Positions 22,486 through 33,786 are shown, numbered from the stretch's first letter. The stretch is 42,224 bases of DNA from an uncultured Roseateles sp. (GCA_946886855.1 CAMPJJ010000045.1:1-42224); one strand, 5' to 3'. Notes: generated by a model not told the origin, from the sequence alone. Numbers and translations are program-made.

Positions 22486-23505
22486 ATGAGCGCCGCCGTC
22501 CCCCCGACCCCGTCGCCATCGCAATCGCCATCGCAGTCGCAATCGCCATCGAAATCGCCCGCGGGCGCGTCGCCGGCGACACCGGCCGCGGCGCCGCGCA
22601 TCGGCCTCGTCGGCTACGGTGAGGTCGGCCGGATCCTGGCGGAGGACCTGCGCGCCGCCGGCATCGCCGTCAGCGCCTACGACCTGAAGCTGGCGTCCCC
22701 GTCGAGCGACGCCGACATCATGCGCGTGCACGCGGTCGAGTTCGGCGTCGAGCTCGGCGCGTCCGCGACGACGGTGGCGACGCCCGCCGACCTGGTGATC
22801 AGCGCGGTGACCGCCAGCCAGACGCTGGACGCGGCGCGCGCCGCCGCCGCCGGGCTGAGGCCGGGCACCTTCGTGCTCGACTTCAACTCGGCCTCGCCCA
22901 AGGTCAAGCGCGCGGCGGCCGACGCGGTGCACGCGGCCGGCGGCCGCTACGTCGAGGGCGCCGTCATGACCAGCGTCCCGCCTCACCGCCTCCGCGTGCC
23001 GCTGCTGCTCGGCGGACCGCATGCGCCGGCTGCCGAGCCGCTGCTGCGGCAGCTGGGCTTCGTGCCCACGCTCGGCAGTGCGGAGATCGGCGTCGTCAGC
23101 GCGACCAAGATGTGCCGCAGCGTGATGATCAAGGGGCTGGAAGCGATGGTCATCGAGAGCCTCACCTCGGCGCGCCATTACGGCGTGGAGGACGCGGTGC
23201 TCGCGTCGCTGAAGGAGACCTTCCCCGGCATCGACTGGGAGAAGCAGACCGCCTACTTCTTCCAGCGCGTGATCCAGCACGGACGCCGTCGCAGCGAGGA
23301 GGTGCGCGAAGTCGCCGAGACCGTGCGTGATGCCGGCCTCACGCCGTGGAGCGCCGAAGGCACCGCCGAACGCCAGGCCTGGATGGCCGACCTGGCCGAG
23401 GACGGCGTGTTCGGCCGGCGCGGCGACGCCGAGTTCGGCCGCAGCCCGGACTGGCGCACCGAGGCCGACCGGCTGCTGGCTCATCTGGCCAAGCCTCCAT
23501 GCTGA
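22486..23505 (+). CDS. NAD(P)-dependent oxidoreductase with DUF1932 domain
   Basis: A 339-aa protein of the beta-hydroxyacid/6-phosphogluconate dehydrogenase superfamily. A Rossmann motif Gly-Leu-Val-Gly-Tyr-Gly-Glu-Val-Gly begins near residue 40. The central part (Leu-Asp-Phe-Asn-Ser-Ala-Ser-Pro, Val-Glu-Gly-Ala-Val-Met-Thr, Ala-Thr-Lys-Met-Cys-Arg-Ser) fits the family, with Lys in Ala-Thr-Lys as the likely catalytic residue. The C-terminal helical part is DUF1932. The first ~35 residues are a low-complexity Ser-Pro-Gln leader coded by a hexanucleotide repeat. It sits in the middle of the protocatechuate cluster, but no step of the standard pathway needs it. Substrate unknown. Confidence 0.86.
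   Translation: MSAAVPPTPSPSQSPSQSQSPSKSPAGASPATPAAAPRIGLVGYGEVGRILAEDLRAAGIAVSAYDLKLASPSSDADIMRVHAVEFGVELGASATTVATPADLVISAVTASQTLDAARAAAAGLRPGTFVLDFNSASPKVKRAAADAVHAAGGRYVEGAVMTSVPPHRLRVPLLLGGPHAPAAEPLLRQLGFVPTLGSAEIGVVSATKMCRSVMIKGLEAMVIESLTSARHYGVEDAVLASLKETFPGIDWEKQTAYFFQRVIQHGRRRSEEVREVAETVRDAGLTPWSAEGTAERQAWMADLAEDGVFGRRGDAEFGRSPDWRTEADRLLAHLAKPPC
22509..22557. repeat. TCGCCA/TCGCAA hexanucleotide repeat in the DUF1932 gene
   Basis: A run of related hexamers (TCGCCATCGCAA and variants TCGCAG, TCGAAA) codes a Ser-Pro-Ser-Gln type leader. All units keep frame. It resembles a slippage-generated simple repeat placed before the Rossmann domain. Confidence 0.85.
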
Positions 23506-23524
23506 TGCTGCAGAAGGACCCACG

Positions 23525-24460
23525 ATGACGCTCCTTACCTCCGGCGGCTTCGACAAGACCCCGGGCTGGCTCGACTGGCATGCCGACCCGTCGACGCCGC
23601 GCTTCCGGCTGCCCGATGGCGCCGTCGATGCGCACTGCCATGTCTTCGGCCCCGGCGCCGAGTTCCCCTACGCGCCCGAGCGCAAGTACACGCCCTGCGA
23701 CGCGGGCAAGGCGCAGCTCTTCGCCTTGCGAGACCGGTTGGGCTTCAGCCGCAACGTCGTCGTGCAGGCCACCTGCCACGGCGACGACAACCGCGCCATG
23801 GTCGACGCCTGCCGCGCCTCCGGCGGCCGCGCGCGCGGCGTCGCGACCGTGCGCCGCGGCATCACCGACGGGCAGCTGCAGGATCTGCACGACGCCGGCG
23901 TGCGCGGCGTGCGTTTCAACTTCGTCAAGCGGCTCGTCGACTTCACGCCGCGCGACGAGCTGATGGAGATCGCGCAGCGCGTGAAGGCGCTGGGCTGGCA
24001 CGTCGTCGTCTACTTCGAGGCGCCCGACCTGCCGGAACTCTGGGACTTCTTCAGCGCGCTGCCGACCACCGTCGTCGTCGACCACATGGGGCGTCCCGAC
24101 GTCACGAAGCCGGTGGACGGCCCGGCGTTCGCGCTGTTCCTGCGCTTCCTGCGCGAGCACCCGTTCATCTGGACCAAGGTCACCTGCCCCGAGCGTCTCT
24201 CCGTGGCCGGGCCGCCCGCCTTGAACGGCGAGCCCGAGCCGTATCGGGACGTGATCCCGTTCGCGCGGCGCGTGGTGGAGGCATTTCCCGACCGCGTGCT
24301 CTGGGGCACGGACTGGCCCCACCCCAACCTGAAGGACCACATGCCCGACGACGGCCTGCTGGTCGACGTGATCCCGCGCATCGCGCCCACCGCCGAGCTG
24401 CGCCAGCGGCTGCTGGTGGACAACCCGATGCGGCTCTACTGGCCCGAGGCCATCCGCTGA
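23525..24460 (+). CDS. ligI: 2-pyrone-4,6-dicarboxylate lactonase (LigI/PmdD)
   Basis: A 311-aa amidohydrolase-superfamily enzyme that opens PDC to 4-oxalomesaconate in the cytosol. The N-terminal metal-type motif Asp-Ala-His-Cys-His-Val-Phe-Gly-Pro holds His37 and His39. The strongly typical segment Glu-Ala-Pro-Asp-Leu-Pro-Glu-Leu-Trp-Asp-Phe-Phe, followed by Val-Val-Asp-His-Met-Gly-Arg-Pro-Asp-Val, lies in the middle. Asp263 in Trp-Gly-Thr-Asp-Trp-Pro-His-Pro-Asn is the catalytic acid. Length equals characterised LigI proteins. The start at 23525 is 19 bp after the previous stop. Its stop shares a base with the upstream ATG candidate of ligA (TGATG). Confidence 0.94.
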   Translation: MTLLTSGGFDKTPGWLDWHADPSTPRFRLPDGAVDAHCHVFGPGAEFPYAPERKYTPCDAGKAQLFALRDRLGFSRNVVVQATCHGDDNRAMVDACRASGGRARGVATVRRGITDGQLQDLHDAGVRGVRFNFVKRLVDFTPRDELMEIAQRVKALGWHVVVYFEAPDLPELWDFFSALPTTVVVDHMGRPDVTKPVDGPAFALFLRFLREHPFIWTKVTCPERLSVAGPPALNGEPEPYRDVIPFARRVVEAFPDRVLWGTDWPHPNLKDHMPDDGLLVDVIPRIAPTAELRQRLLVDNPMRLYWPEAIR

Positions 24461-24471
24461 TGGAGACCGCC

Positions 24472-25844
<1,373 letters not shown>

Positions 25845-25894
25845 TCTTCCCCGACCCCGGCGACATGACGCGCCCTCGACCCTCCGGAGACTCC

Positions 25895-26854
25895 ATGACC
25901 GCACCGATCCGCATTGCCCTGGCTGGCGCCGGCGCCTTCGGGCAGAAGCACCTGGACGCGCTCCAGCACATCCACGGCGTCGAGGTCGTGTCGCTGGTCA
26001 GCCGCGATCTCGACAAGACGCGCGAGACCGCCGCGAAGTACGGCATCGGCCACGCGACGACCCAGCTCGACGAGGCGCTCGCCCGCGACGACGTCGACGC
26101 CGTCATCCTGTGCACGCCGACGCAGCTGCACGCGAGCCAGGCGCTGGCCTGCCTGGACGCCGGCAAGCACGTGCAGGTCGAGATCCCGCTCTGCGACGTG
26201 CTCGCCGACGGCGAGGCCGTCGTGCGTCGCCAGCGCGAGACCGGCCGGGTGGCGATGTGCGGCCACACCCGCCGCTTCAACCCCAGCCACCAGTGGATCC
26301 GCCACCGCATCGCAGCCGGCGAGTTCAACATCCAGCAGATGGATGTCCAGACCTATTTCTTCCGCCGCACCAACACCAACGCGCTGGGCCAGGCGCGCAG
26401 CTGGACCGACCACCTGCTGTGGCACCACGCCGCACACACGGTGGACCTCTTCGCCTGGCAGTGCGGCAGCCCGGTCGTGCGGGCGAACGCGCTGCAGGGG
26501 CCGATCCACCCGACGCTGGGCATCGCGATGGACATGAGCCTCCAGCTGCAGGCCGCCAACGGGGCGATCTGCACGCTGTCGCTGTCCTTCAACAACGACG
26601 GGCCGCTGGGCACCTTCTTCCGCTACATCGGCGACACCGGCACCTACCTGGCCCGCTACGACGACCTGGTCACCGGCCGGGACGAGACGGTCGACGTCAG
26701 CCGGGTGGCGGTCTCGATGAACGGCATCGAGCTGCAGGACCGCGAGTTCATCGCGGCCATCCGCGAAGGCCGCGAGCCCGAGGCCAGCGTCGCGCAGGTC
26801 CTGCCCTGCTATCAGGTGCTGGCCGGACTGGAGCGTCAGCTGCGCGGCGGGTGA
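25895..26854 (+). CDS. ligC: 4-carboxy-2-hydroxymuconate-6-semialdehyde dehydrogenase (LigC/PmdC)
   Basis: A 319-aa Gfo/Idh/MocA-family NAD(P)+ enzyme that oxidises the hemiacetal of CHMS to 2-pyrone-4,6-dicarboxylate. The Rossmann motif Gly-Ala-Gly-Ala-Phe-Gly-Gln-Lys-His lies at about 10-18. Cys-Thr-Pro-Thr-x-Leu-His follows near residue 73 and the family motif Val-Gln-Val-Glu-Ile-Pro-Leu at about 93-99. His-His-Ala-Ala-His-Thr-Val-Asp is the catalytic-region element. The start at 25895 follows GGAG. It is the last gene of the cluster and converges on an unrelated gene only five bases away, with no hairpin between. Confidence 0.93.
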   Translation: MTAPIRIALAGAGAFGQKHLDALQHIHGVEVVSLVSRDLDKTRETAAKYGIGHATTQLDEALARDDVDAVILCTPTQLHASQALACLDAGKHVQVEIPLCDVLADGEAVVRRQRETGRVAMCGHTRRFNPSHQWIRHRIAAGEFNIQQMDVQTYFFRRTNTNALGQARSWTDHLLWHHAAHTVDLFAWQCGSPVVRANALQGPIHPTLGIAMDMSLQLQAANGAICTLSLSFNNDGPLGTFFRYIGDTGTYLARYDDLVTGRDETVDVSRVAVSMNGIELQDREFIAAIREGREPEASVAQVLPCYQVLAGLERQLRGG

Positions 26855-26859
26855 GGCGC

Positions 26860-27417
26860 TCAGATCACCGCGTTCGACGCGTGCGCCGGCAGGACCGGCG
26901 AATCGGGCGGCACCGGCTGGCCGATCGCCAGCAGCGCGCAGCTGGCACTCGATGGATCGAGAAAATCAGCCCTGATGTAGGTGACGAGGCCATCATTGAA
27001 CTGGCTGCTCGGGAGGTCGAGCGGATCGCCGCCGCAGTCGAATGCGACGCGCACGGTATCGAGGCTGGCGCTGTCGGGGTCATACCGGGCGAGCACGTGC
27101 TCGTCCTGCGACACGACTTCCACCAGGATCGTGCCCTCGAAGTTGCGTGAGCGGACCTCCGAGTCGCTGTCCAGGATGCCGAGATCCAGGACCCGGGAGG
27201 ACGCGGAGTCCGCCGGCGCCGGGTCGGTGATCGTCGAGGAGGCGCTCGTCAAGGCGCCTGCGGCATCGCCGGTGTCGGCGCCCGACAGCGTGGCGTGCAG
27301 CTGACCCCACCCCCACTGGACGAACTGCGTCACCGGCGCCCACCAGTCGGTGGTGTCCGCGGCGGTCATCGCCCCTGAAGTCGACGCCACGGGATCGACA
27401 ACTGTCTGGCCATTCAT
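26860..27417 (-). CDS. Hypothetical protein, 185 aa
   Basis: Not recognised. The start at 27417 is chosen for the AAGGAATCGAG ribosome site; a longer reading from 27477 adds an unlikely leader. There is no signal peptide. The N-terminal third is Thr/Ala/Asp-rich with a Trp cluster (Asp-Trp-Trp-Ala-Pro ... Gln-Trp-Gly-Trp-Gly). The second half looks like a compact acidic beta-rich domain (Gly-Thr-Ile-Leu-Val-Glu-Val-Val, Thr-Val-Arg-Val-Ala-Phe-Asp-Cys-Gly). Codon use fits a real gene. It overlaps nothing but ends five bases from ligC. Function unknown. Confidence 0.65.
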   Translation of the reverse strand: MNGQTVVDPVASTSGAMTAADTTDWWAPVTQFVQWGWGQLHATLSGADTGDAAGALTSASSTITDPAPADSASSRVLDLGILDSDSEVRSRNFEGTILVEVVSQDEHVLARYDPDSASLDTVRVAFDCGGDPLDLPSSQFNDGLVTYIRADFLDPSSASCALLAIGQPVPPDSPVLPAHASNAVI

Positions 27418-27601
27418 CTCGATTCCTTTCAACGACCGGTCGGGCCGGTCTCCGAGGGACAGGAAGACGCGGAACACCTTGCGGCGCGTTCCGCGGCGGC
27501 AGACAGGTGCCCGCCGCTTCCGCCTTGGTGGGCGCGCGGCGACGGGGCGTTTGCCAACCCGCCGACGCGGTTAGGATGACCGCTTCGCCTGCGTGCCTCC
27601 G

Positions 27602-29770
27602 ATGGACCGACCGCCCCTCTACGCCCCCCGCTCACTGACGCGACTGGCCCTGTGGCTCGCGGCGGCCAACCTCGTCATCGCCGCGGCGATCGTGACGGCC
27701 ACCTGGCTGGCCCTGCAGGCCGGGCGCGCGTCCGACCTGACCCGCGCCCGCGAGACCACCGAGAACCTGGCCGCCAGCCTGAGCATCGAGATCGGCGCCG
27801 AACTCAAGCAGGTGGACAACGCGCTGGAGACGCTCGCGCTGCAGTTCCGGCGCACGGCCGGCGACACGGACCAGGTCCGGCGCGCAATGGAACGCGCCCT
27901 CGCCGACCAGCGCAGCCTGCTGCCGCAGGTCGACGCGATCCGGATCACCGACGCGCGGGGCCAGGTCGTCTACGGCCTGACCGGCGGGGAAGGCGCGCTC
28001 AATGTCGGCGACCGCGACTACTTCCAGCGCGCCCGCGACGGCAACGACAACGGCAACGGCAACGGCAACGAGGCGGTCATCTCCGAACCCTTGTTCGGCC
28101 GGGTCCAGCACAAGTGGGGCATCGTCGTCTCGCGGCCGCTGACGCACGACGACGGCAGCTTCGCCGGCGTGGTCTACACGACGCTGTCGACGGAACACTT
28201 CATCGAGAGCTTCAAGGGCCTCACCATCGGGACGGAGGGCGCGATCTCGCTGCGCACACGCAGCCAGCGGCTGATCGCGCGCTACTCGGCCACCGAGCCG
28301 CACTCGATCCGCGGCGTCGGCGACGTGATCGTGTCCGAGGACCTGATGCGCAAGATCGCCGCCAACCCGCAGCAGGGCTGGTACATGACGCGGACCAAGC
28401 TCGACAACATCGAGCGCATCACCTGCTACCGCCAGGTGCGGGGTTATCCGCTGACGATCTTCACCGGTTCGAGCACGGCGGAGTTCCTGGCCGCCTGGCG
28501 CGGCGAGGTGGTGCAGCAGGCGGCGCTGGCCGGCGTGGTCATCCTGACGGTGCTGGGCTGCTCGGTGCTGGTCTTCCTGCAGCAGCGCCGCGACCGCCGC
28601 GCGGCGATCGGGCTGCAGCAGCTCGCCCTCGAGCAGGCGCTGATGCTGGACAACGACATGGTCGGCATGATGCGCCTGCGCGACCGCACGGTGGTCTGGA
28701 AGAACCGCGCGCTGGCCTCGCTGTTCGGCTATGCGCCGGACGAGCTGAACGGTCAGACGACGCGCGCGCTCTACCTCGACGACGAGAGCTTCCGCGCGAT
28801 CGGCGACACCGCGTACCCGGCCATCGCCGCGGGCCGGCGCTTCCGCCAGCAGCTGCGGATGCGGCGCAAGGACGGCACGCCGGTGTGGATCGACCTCAGC
28901 GGCGCATCGGTGTCGGAACGCGAGTCGCTCTGGATGATGATCGACATCTCCGCGCTCAAGGAGAGCGAGGCCACCGCGCAGCATCTGGCGGTGCACGACG
29001 CGCTGACCGGCCTGCCCAACCGCGTGCGCTTCACCGAGCGCCTGGCCGGCGCGATGACGCTGCTGGGCGAGCGCGTCGGGCTGGTGGCGGTGTGCTGGGT
29101 GGATCTGGACGGCTTCAAGGACCTGAACGACCAGTTCGGCCATGAGTCCGGCGACGTGGTGCTGCGCGTGGTCGCGCAGCGGTTGCTGGGGGGCGTGCGC
29201 GGCCATGATCTGGTGGCACGCATGGGCGGCGACGAGTTCGCCGTCCTGCTCACCGCGCTGCGCGCCGAGCACGAGGCCGAACCGGCGTTGCGGCGCATGC
29301 TGGCCGCGCTGGCCGAGCCGGTCCGGCTGACCGACGGCGGTCATGCGACGGTCACCGCCAGCATCGGCATCGCGTTTGCCCCTCACCATGGCCGCCAGGC
29401 GGAGTCGCTGATGCGGCTCGCCGAAACGGCGATGACGACGGCCAAGCGCGCGGGCAAGGGCCGCTTCGTCTCGGTCAGCAGCCTGCCGGGGAACACCATG
29501 AACGCCACGAATTCACCGTCGACTTCCGTCGGCCCCGACGCTCCCACCCCGGTGGACGCGGTCGACACGCCCTCGGGCCCGGCGCCGGCGCCGGGAACGG
29601 AAGGCGCCAGGGACAAGCACGCCGCACCCGCGGCACCGCGTCCGCACGACCCGGGCACGCCGGCGGTGCCGGACCATTCGTTCGACGAATCGGTCGCCGG
29701 GGAAGAAGATCCCGGGGCCACGCTCGACGGCGAGGACAGCAGCCGCGTACCGCCGTCGCGCAAGGGCTGA
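27602..29770 (+). CDS. Membrane diguanylate cyclase: Cache-PAS-GGDEF
   Basis: A 722-aa inner-membrane sensor cyclase. The first membrane helix lies at about residues 14-38. A large periplasmic dCache-like domain follows (Asp-Arg-Asp-Tyr-Phe-Gln-Arg-Ala, Ile-Ser-Glu-Pro-Leu-Phe-Gly) and a second helix at about 300-325. A PAS domain (about 345-460) and a GGDEF domain with intact Gly-Gly-Asp-Glu-Phe at 542-546 come next. An Arg-Gly-His-Asp inhibitory (RxxD) site lies five residues before GGDEF, so product feedback by c-di-GMP is expected. No EAL domain. The Cache domain has an Asn-Gly tandem insert, and the last ~100 residues are a Pro/Ala/acidic disordered tail. ATG 27602 is preferred to GTG 27593. 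Confidence 0.92.
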   Translation: MDRPPLYAPRSLTRLALWLAAANLVIAAAIVTATWLALQAGRASDLTRARETTENLAASLSIEIGAELKQVDNALETLALQFRRTAGDTDQVRRAMERALADQRSLLPQVDAIRITDARGQVVYGLTGGEGALNVGDRDYFQRARDGNDNGNGNGNEAVISEPLFGRVQHKWGIVVSRPLTHDDGSFAGVVYTTLSTEHFIESFKGLTIGTEGAISLRTRSQRLIARYSATEPHSIRGVGDVIVSEDLMRKIAANPQQGWYMTRTKLDNIERITCYRQVRGYPLTIFTGSSTAEFLAAWRGEVVQQAALAGVVILTVLGCSVLVFLQQRRDRRAAIGLQQLALEQALMLDNDMVGMMRLRDRTVVWKNRALASLFGYAPDELNGQTTRALYLDDESFRAIGDTAYPAIAAGRRFRQQLRMRRKDGTPVWIDLSGASVSERESLWMMIDISALKESEATAQHLAVHDALTGLPNRVRFTERLAGAMTLLGERVGLVAVCWVDLDGFKDLNDQFGHESGDVVLRVVAQRLLGGVRGHDLVARMGGDEFAVLLTALRAEHEAEPALRRMLAALAEPVRLTDGGHATVTASIGIAFAPHHGRQAESLMRLAETAMTTAKRAGKGRFVSVSSLPGNTMNATNSPSTSVGPDAPTPVDAVDTPSGPAPAPGTEGARDKHAAPAAPRPHDPGTPAVPDHSFDESVAGEEDPGATLDGEDSSRVPPSRKG
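28041..28070. repeat. GGCAAC simple repeat in the cyclase Cache domain
   Basis: Successive AACGGC hexamers (with one AACGAC) code for Asn-Asp-Asn-Gly-Asn-Gly-Asn-Gly-Asn. The insert lies between Arg-Ala-Arg-Asp-Gly and Glu-Ala-Val-Ile-Ser-Glu-Pro, within a ligand-proximal loop of Cache domains. Copy change would stay in frame. Confidence 0.85.
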
Positions 29771-29858
29771 TCCGGGCGCATGCACTGGGCAGGCGGGCGT
29801 GGCACGACGATTGCCACTCGCTGGGCTTGCCGATCCCGGCCAGCCAGGAGCCCCCAGC

Positions 29859-30614
29859 ATGGATCTCGACACGGATCGATCGGACGCTGACATCGCGTCT
29901 CCCCTGTCCTCCCCCGACAGTCCCCCGTGCGACGCTGAGCGCTGCGCGATCTCGCGCCGCGGCCTGCTGATCGCCGGCGCGGGCGCCTCCGCCGCGGTCG
30001 CCGCCGGTGCGCCGTTGGAGGCCGCCGCACAAGCGCCCTCGCCCGCCGCGCCACCGCCTCAGGAGAACCTCGTGGCCACTTCCCGCGTGACGCTCAGCGT
30101 CAACGGCCAGCCGCACACGCTGGTCGTCGACAACCGGACCTCGCTGCTGGACCTGCTGCGCGAGCACCTGCAGCTCACCGGCACCAAGAAAGGCTGCGAC
30201 CACGGCCAGTGCGGCGCCTGCACCGTCCACCTCGACGGCCGGCGCGTCAACGCCTGCCTCACGCTGGCGGTGATGCACGAAGGTGCGAAGCTCGTGACCA
30301 TCGAAGGTCTCGGCACGCCCGAGAAGATGCATCCGATGCAGTCCGCGTTCGTGCGGCATGACGGCTACCAGTGCGGCTACTGCACGCCGGGGCAGATCTG
30401 CTCCGCGGTCGCGGTGCTCGACGAGATCAAGGCCGGCATGCCCAGCCACGTCACGCCAGACCTCAACGTCCGCCCGCTGCTGTCGATCGACGAGCTGCGC
30501 GAACGCATGAGCGGCAACCTGTGTCGCTGCGGGGCCTACTCCAACATCATCGACGCGATGGCCGAGGTGGCCGGCGTCCCCGTGCCGGGTGCCGGCGACC
30601 GGAGGTCCGCATGA
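29859..30614 (+). CDS. paoA: Aldehyde oxidoreductase 2Fe-2S subunit (PaoA type), Tat-exported
   Basis: A 251-aa iron-sulfur subunit of a xanthine-oxidase-family molybdoenzyme. A twin-arginine signal ([10 protein letters not shown] at 32-41) carries the folded complex to the periplasm. Plant-ferredoxin ligands are Cys113, Cys118, Cys121, Cys133. The second cluster ligands are Cys172, Cys175, Cys222, Cys224. The start at 29859 follows CCAGGAG. It overlaps the next gene by four bases. It passes electrons from the Mo centre to FAD. Confidence 0.93.
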   Translation: MDLDTDRSDADIASPLSSPDSPPCDAERCAISRRGLLIAGAGASAAVAAGAPLEAAAQAPSPAAPPPQENLVATSRVTLSVNGQPHTLVVDNRTSLLDLLREHLQLTGTKKGCDHGQCGACTVHLDGRRVNACLTLAVMHEGAKLVTIEGLGTPEKMHPMQSAFVRHDGYQCGYCTPGQICSAVAVLDEIKAGMPSHVTPDLNVRPLLSIDELRERMSGNLCRCGAYSNIIDAMAEVAGVPVPGAGDRRSA

Positions 30615-31576
30615 AGCCCTTCACCTTCGAACGCGCGGCCTCGCCGGCCGCCGCCGTGGCCGCCGCCGCGAAGTCGCCCGGCGCACGTTTCATCGCCGGC
30701 GGCACCAACCTGCTCGACCTGATGAAACTGCAGGTCGAGACGCCCACGCACCTGATCGACGTGAACGGCCTCGGGCTGGACCGCATCGAGGCGGGCGCCG
30801 ACGGCGGCCTGCGCATCGGCGCGCTGGTGCGCAACAGCGACCTGGCCGCCGACGCCCGCGTGCGGCGCGACTACGGCGTGCTGTCGCGGGCGCTGCTCGC
30901 CGGCGCGTCGGGCCAGTTGCGCAATCGCGCGACGACCGCCGGCAACCTGCTGCAACGCACGCGCTGCCCCTACTTCTACGACACCGACCAGCCGTGCAAC
31001 AAGCGCAAGCCCGGCAGCGGCTGCTCGGCGATCGACGGCATGAGCCGGCCGCTGGCGGTCATCGGCGTCAGCCAGGCCTGCATCGCCTCGCATCCGAGCG
31101 ACATGGCCGTGGCGATGCGGCTGCTGGACGCGACCGTCGAAACCATGCGCCCCGACGGCCAGGCGCGCCGCATCCCGATCGCCGACTTCCATCGGCTGCC
31201 CGGCAACACGCCGCACGTCGAGACCACGCTCGAGGCCGGGGAGCTGATCACCGCGGTGACGCTGCCCAAGCCGGTGGGCGGCACGCATCTCTATCACAAG
31301 GTCCGCGACCGGGCCTCGTATGCGTTCGCGCTGGTCTCGGTCGGGGCGATCGTCCAGCGCGACGGCAGCGGGCGCTTCGCCGTCGGCGGCATCGCGCCCA
31401 AGCCCTGGCGGTCCGAGGCCGCCGACCGTGAGTTGCGCCGCGGAGCGCCCGCCGCCGCGCACACGCTGCTGGCCGGCGCCACGCCGACCGCCGAGAACGC
31501 CTTCAAGCTGCCGCTGGTGGAGCGCACGCTCGCCGCGGTGCTCGCGCAGGCCAAGGTCACCGGGAGGACCGCATGA
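30611..31576 (+). CDS. paoB: Aldehyde oxidoreductase FAD subunit (PaoB type)
   Basis: A 321-aa FAD-binding subunit. The [10 protein letters not shown] motif (27-36) binds FAD, and Ala-Thr-Thr-Ala-Gly-Asn-Leu is the second FAD element. Cysteines 119, 129, 138 and 157 match the additional 4Fe-4S site of E. coli PaoB. It is coupled by 4-bp overlaps on both sides, giving 1:1:1 synthesis. It has no export signal of its own and would travel with the Tat subunit. Confidence 0.93.
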   Translation: MKPFTFERAASPAAAVAAAAKSPGARFIAGGTNLLDLMKLQVETPTHLIDVNGLGLDRIEAGADGGLRIGALVRNSDLAADARVRRDYGVLSRALLAGASGQLRNRATTAGNLLQRTRCPYFYDTDQPCNKRKPGSGCSAIDGMSRPLAVIGVSQACIASHPSDMAVAMRLLDATVETMRPDGQARRIPIADFHRLPGNTPHVETTLEAGELITAVTLPKPVGGTHLYHKVRDRASYAFALVSVGAIVQRDGSGRFAVGGIAPKPWRSEAADRELRRGAPAAAHTLLAGATPTAENAFKLPLVERTLAAVLAQAKVTGRTA

Positions 31577-33786
31577 AATTCGACACCCCCGCCACCACGA
31601 ATCCGATCGATCAGCTGCGCGTCGTCGGCAAGCCGACCGACCGCATCGACGGACCGCGCAAGACGACCGGCACCGCCCCTTACGCCTACGAGCGCCATGA
31701 CGTCGCGAAGAACGCCGCCTACGGCGTCGTGCTCGGCGCCGGCATCGCCAAGGGCCGCATCGCGAACATGGACGTCCAGGCGGCGGAAGCCGCGCCCGGC
31801 GTGCTGGCCATCGTCACCGCGTACAACGCGGGCAAGCTCGGCCAGGGCAAGATGAACACCGCCAAGCTGCTTGGCGGACCGGAGATCGAGCACTACCACC
31901 AGGCGATCGCCGTGGTCGTGGCCGAGAGCTTCGAGCAGGCGCGCGCGGGCGCGGCGCTGATCCGCGTCGAGTACACGCGCGAGAACGGCGCCTTCAGCCT
32001 CGCCAAGGCCAAGGACCAGGCCAAGACGCCCAAGGAAGCCAACGACACGCCGCCCGAGTCCAAGGTGGGCGACTTCGACACCGCCTTCGCGCAGGCGGCG
32101 CTCAAGATCGACCAGACCTACACGACGCCGGACCAGTCGCACGCGATGATGGAGCCGCACGCCACGCTGGCGGTCTGGGAGGGCGACAAGCTCACCATCT
32201 GGACCGCCAACCAGATGATCGACTGGGGCCGCGGCGACCTGGCCAGGACGCTGGGCCTGTCGCGCGACAAGGTGCGCCTGATCTCGCCCTTCATCGGCGG
32301 CGGTTTCGGCGGCAAGTTGTTCCTGCGCGCGGACGCGCTCATGGCCGCGCTGGGGGCGAAGGCCAGCGGCCGGCCGGTCAAGGTCGCGCTGCAGCGGCCG
32401 CTGATGATGAACAACACGACCCACCGGCCCGCGACCATCCAGCGGCTGCGCATCGGCGCGGGGCGGGACGGGAAGATCACGGCCATCGGGCACGAGAGCT
32501 GGTCCGGCGACCTGCCCGGCGGCGGACCGGAGACCGCCGTCGCGCAGACGCGGCTGCTCTACGCCGGCGCGAACCGGATGACCGCGATGAAGCTCGCGGA
32601 GCTGAACCTGCCCGAAGGCAACGCGATGCGCGCGCCGGGCGAGGCGCCGGGGCTGATGGCGCTGGAGATCGCGATGGACGAGCTGGCGGAGAAGATCGGC
32701 ATGGACCCGGTCCAGTTCCGCATCGTCAACGACACGCAGGTCGATCCGGAGAAGCCGGAACGGCCCTTCTCGCAGCGCCGCCTGACCGAGTGCCTGCGCA
32801 CGGGGGCGGAGCGCTTCGGCTGGAGCCGGCGGACCGCGCCGGGACAGCGGCGCGAAGGGCCCGGCGGGCGCTGGCTGATCGGCCTGGGCGTGGCGGCCGC
32901 CTTCCGCAACAACATCGTGATGAAGTCCGGCGCCCGCGTTCGGCTGGACCGCCGCGGCATCGTGACCGTCGAGACGGACATGACCGACATCGGCACCGGC
33001 ACCTACACCGTGCTGGCGCAGACCGCGGCCGAGATGATGGGCGTCGGTCTCGAGCAGGTGGTCGTGCGGCTGGGCGACTCGGCGCTGCCAGTGTCGGCGG
33101 GCTCCGGCGGGCAATGGGGCGCGAACAGCTCGGCATCGGGCGTGTACGCGGCCTGCGTCGCCTTGCGCGAGATGATCGCGACGAAGGCCGGCATGGACGC
33201 CAAGGACGCCGTCTTCGCCGACGGTCAGGTGCGCGGCGGCGGACGGAGCGTGCCGCTGGTCGAAGTCGCCGGCAACGAGGGCCTGGCGGCCGAGGACAAG
33301 ATCGAATTCGGCGACCTCGACAAGAAGTACCAGCAGTCCACCTTCGGCGGCCATTTCGTCGAGGTCGCGGTCGACGCCTTCACGGGCGAGGTCCGCGTGC
33401 GCCGCATGCTGGCCGTGTGCGCGGCGGGACGCATCCTCAACCCCAAGTCGGCCCGCAGCCAGGTCATCGGCGCGATGACGATGGGCGTCGGCGCGGCCTT
33501 GATGGAAGCGCTGCACGTGGACGAGCGGCGCGGCTTCTTCGTCAACCACGACCTCGCGGGGTACGAGGTGCCGGCGCATGCCGACATCCCGCACCAGGAG
33601 GTCGTGTTCCTCGACGAGACCGATCCGGTGTCCTCGCCGATGAAGGCCAAAGGGGTCGGCGAACTCGGCATCTGCGGCGTCGCCGCGGCGGTCGCGAACG
33701 CGATCTACAACGCCACCGGTGTCCGCGTGCGGGACTATCCCGTCACGCTGGACAAGCTGCTGAAGGAGCTGCCGAAGGTGGCCTGA
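31573..33786 (+). CDS. paoC: Aldehyde oxidoreductase molybdenum subunit (PaoC type)
   Basis: A 737-aa molybdopterin-binding catalytic subunit. Gly-Gly-Gly-Phe-Gly-Gly-Lys, Ala-Met-Arg-Ala-Pro-Gly-Glu and the base Glu697 in Lys-Gly-Val-Gly-Glu-Leu-Gly fit xanthine-oxidase-family enzymes and parallel E. coli PaoC. The complex likely oxidises aromatic or other aldehydes in the periplasm. The molybdenum cofactor-inserting chaperone gene (PaoD/XdhC type) that commonly follows is absent; the next gene is on the other strand seven bases away. Confidence 0.93.
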   Translation: MKFDTPATTNPIDQLRVVGKPTDRIDGPRKTTGTAPYAYERHDVAKNAAYGVVLGAGIAKGRIANMDVQAAEAAPGVLAIVTAYNAGKLGQGKMNTAKLLGGPEIEHYHQAIAVVVAESFEQARAGAALIRVEYTRENGAFSLAKAKDQAKTPKEANDTPPESKVGDFDTAFAQAALKIDQTYTTPDQSHAMMEPHATLAVWEGDKLTIWTANQMIDWGRGDLARTLGLSRDKVRLISPFIGGGFGGKLFLRADALMAALGAKASGRPVKVALQRPLMMNNTTHRPATIQRLRIGAGRDGKITAIGHESWSGDLPGGGPETAVAQTRLLYAGANRMTAMKLAELNLPEGNAMRAPGEAPGLMALEIAMDELAEKIGMDPVQFRIVNDTQVDPEKPERPFSQRRLTECLRTGAERFGWSRRTAPGQRREGPGGRWLIGLGVAAAFRNNIVMKSGARVRLDRRGIVTVETDMTDIGTGTYTVLAQTAAEMMGVGLEQVVVRLGDSALPVSAGSGGQWGANSSASGVYAACVALREMIATKAGMDAKDAVFADGQVRGGGRSVPLVEVAGNEGLAAEDKIEFGDLDKKYQQSTFGGHFVEVAVDAFTGEVRVRRMLAVCAAGRILNPKSARSQVIGAMTMGVGAALMEALHVDERRGFFVNHDLAGYEVPAHADIPHQEVVFLDETDPVSSPMKAKGVGELGICGVAAAVANAIYNATGVRVRDYPVTLDKLLKELPKVA

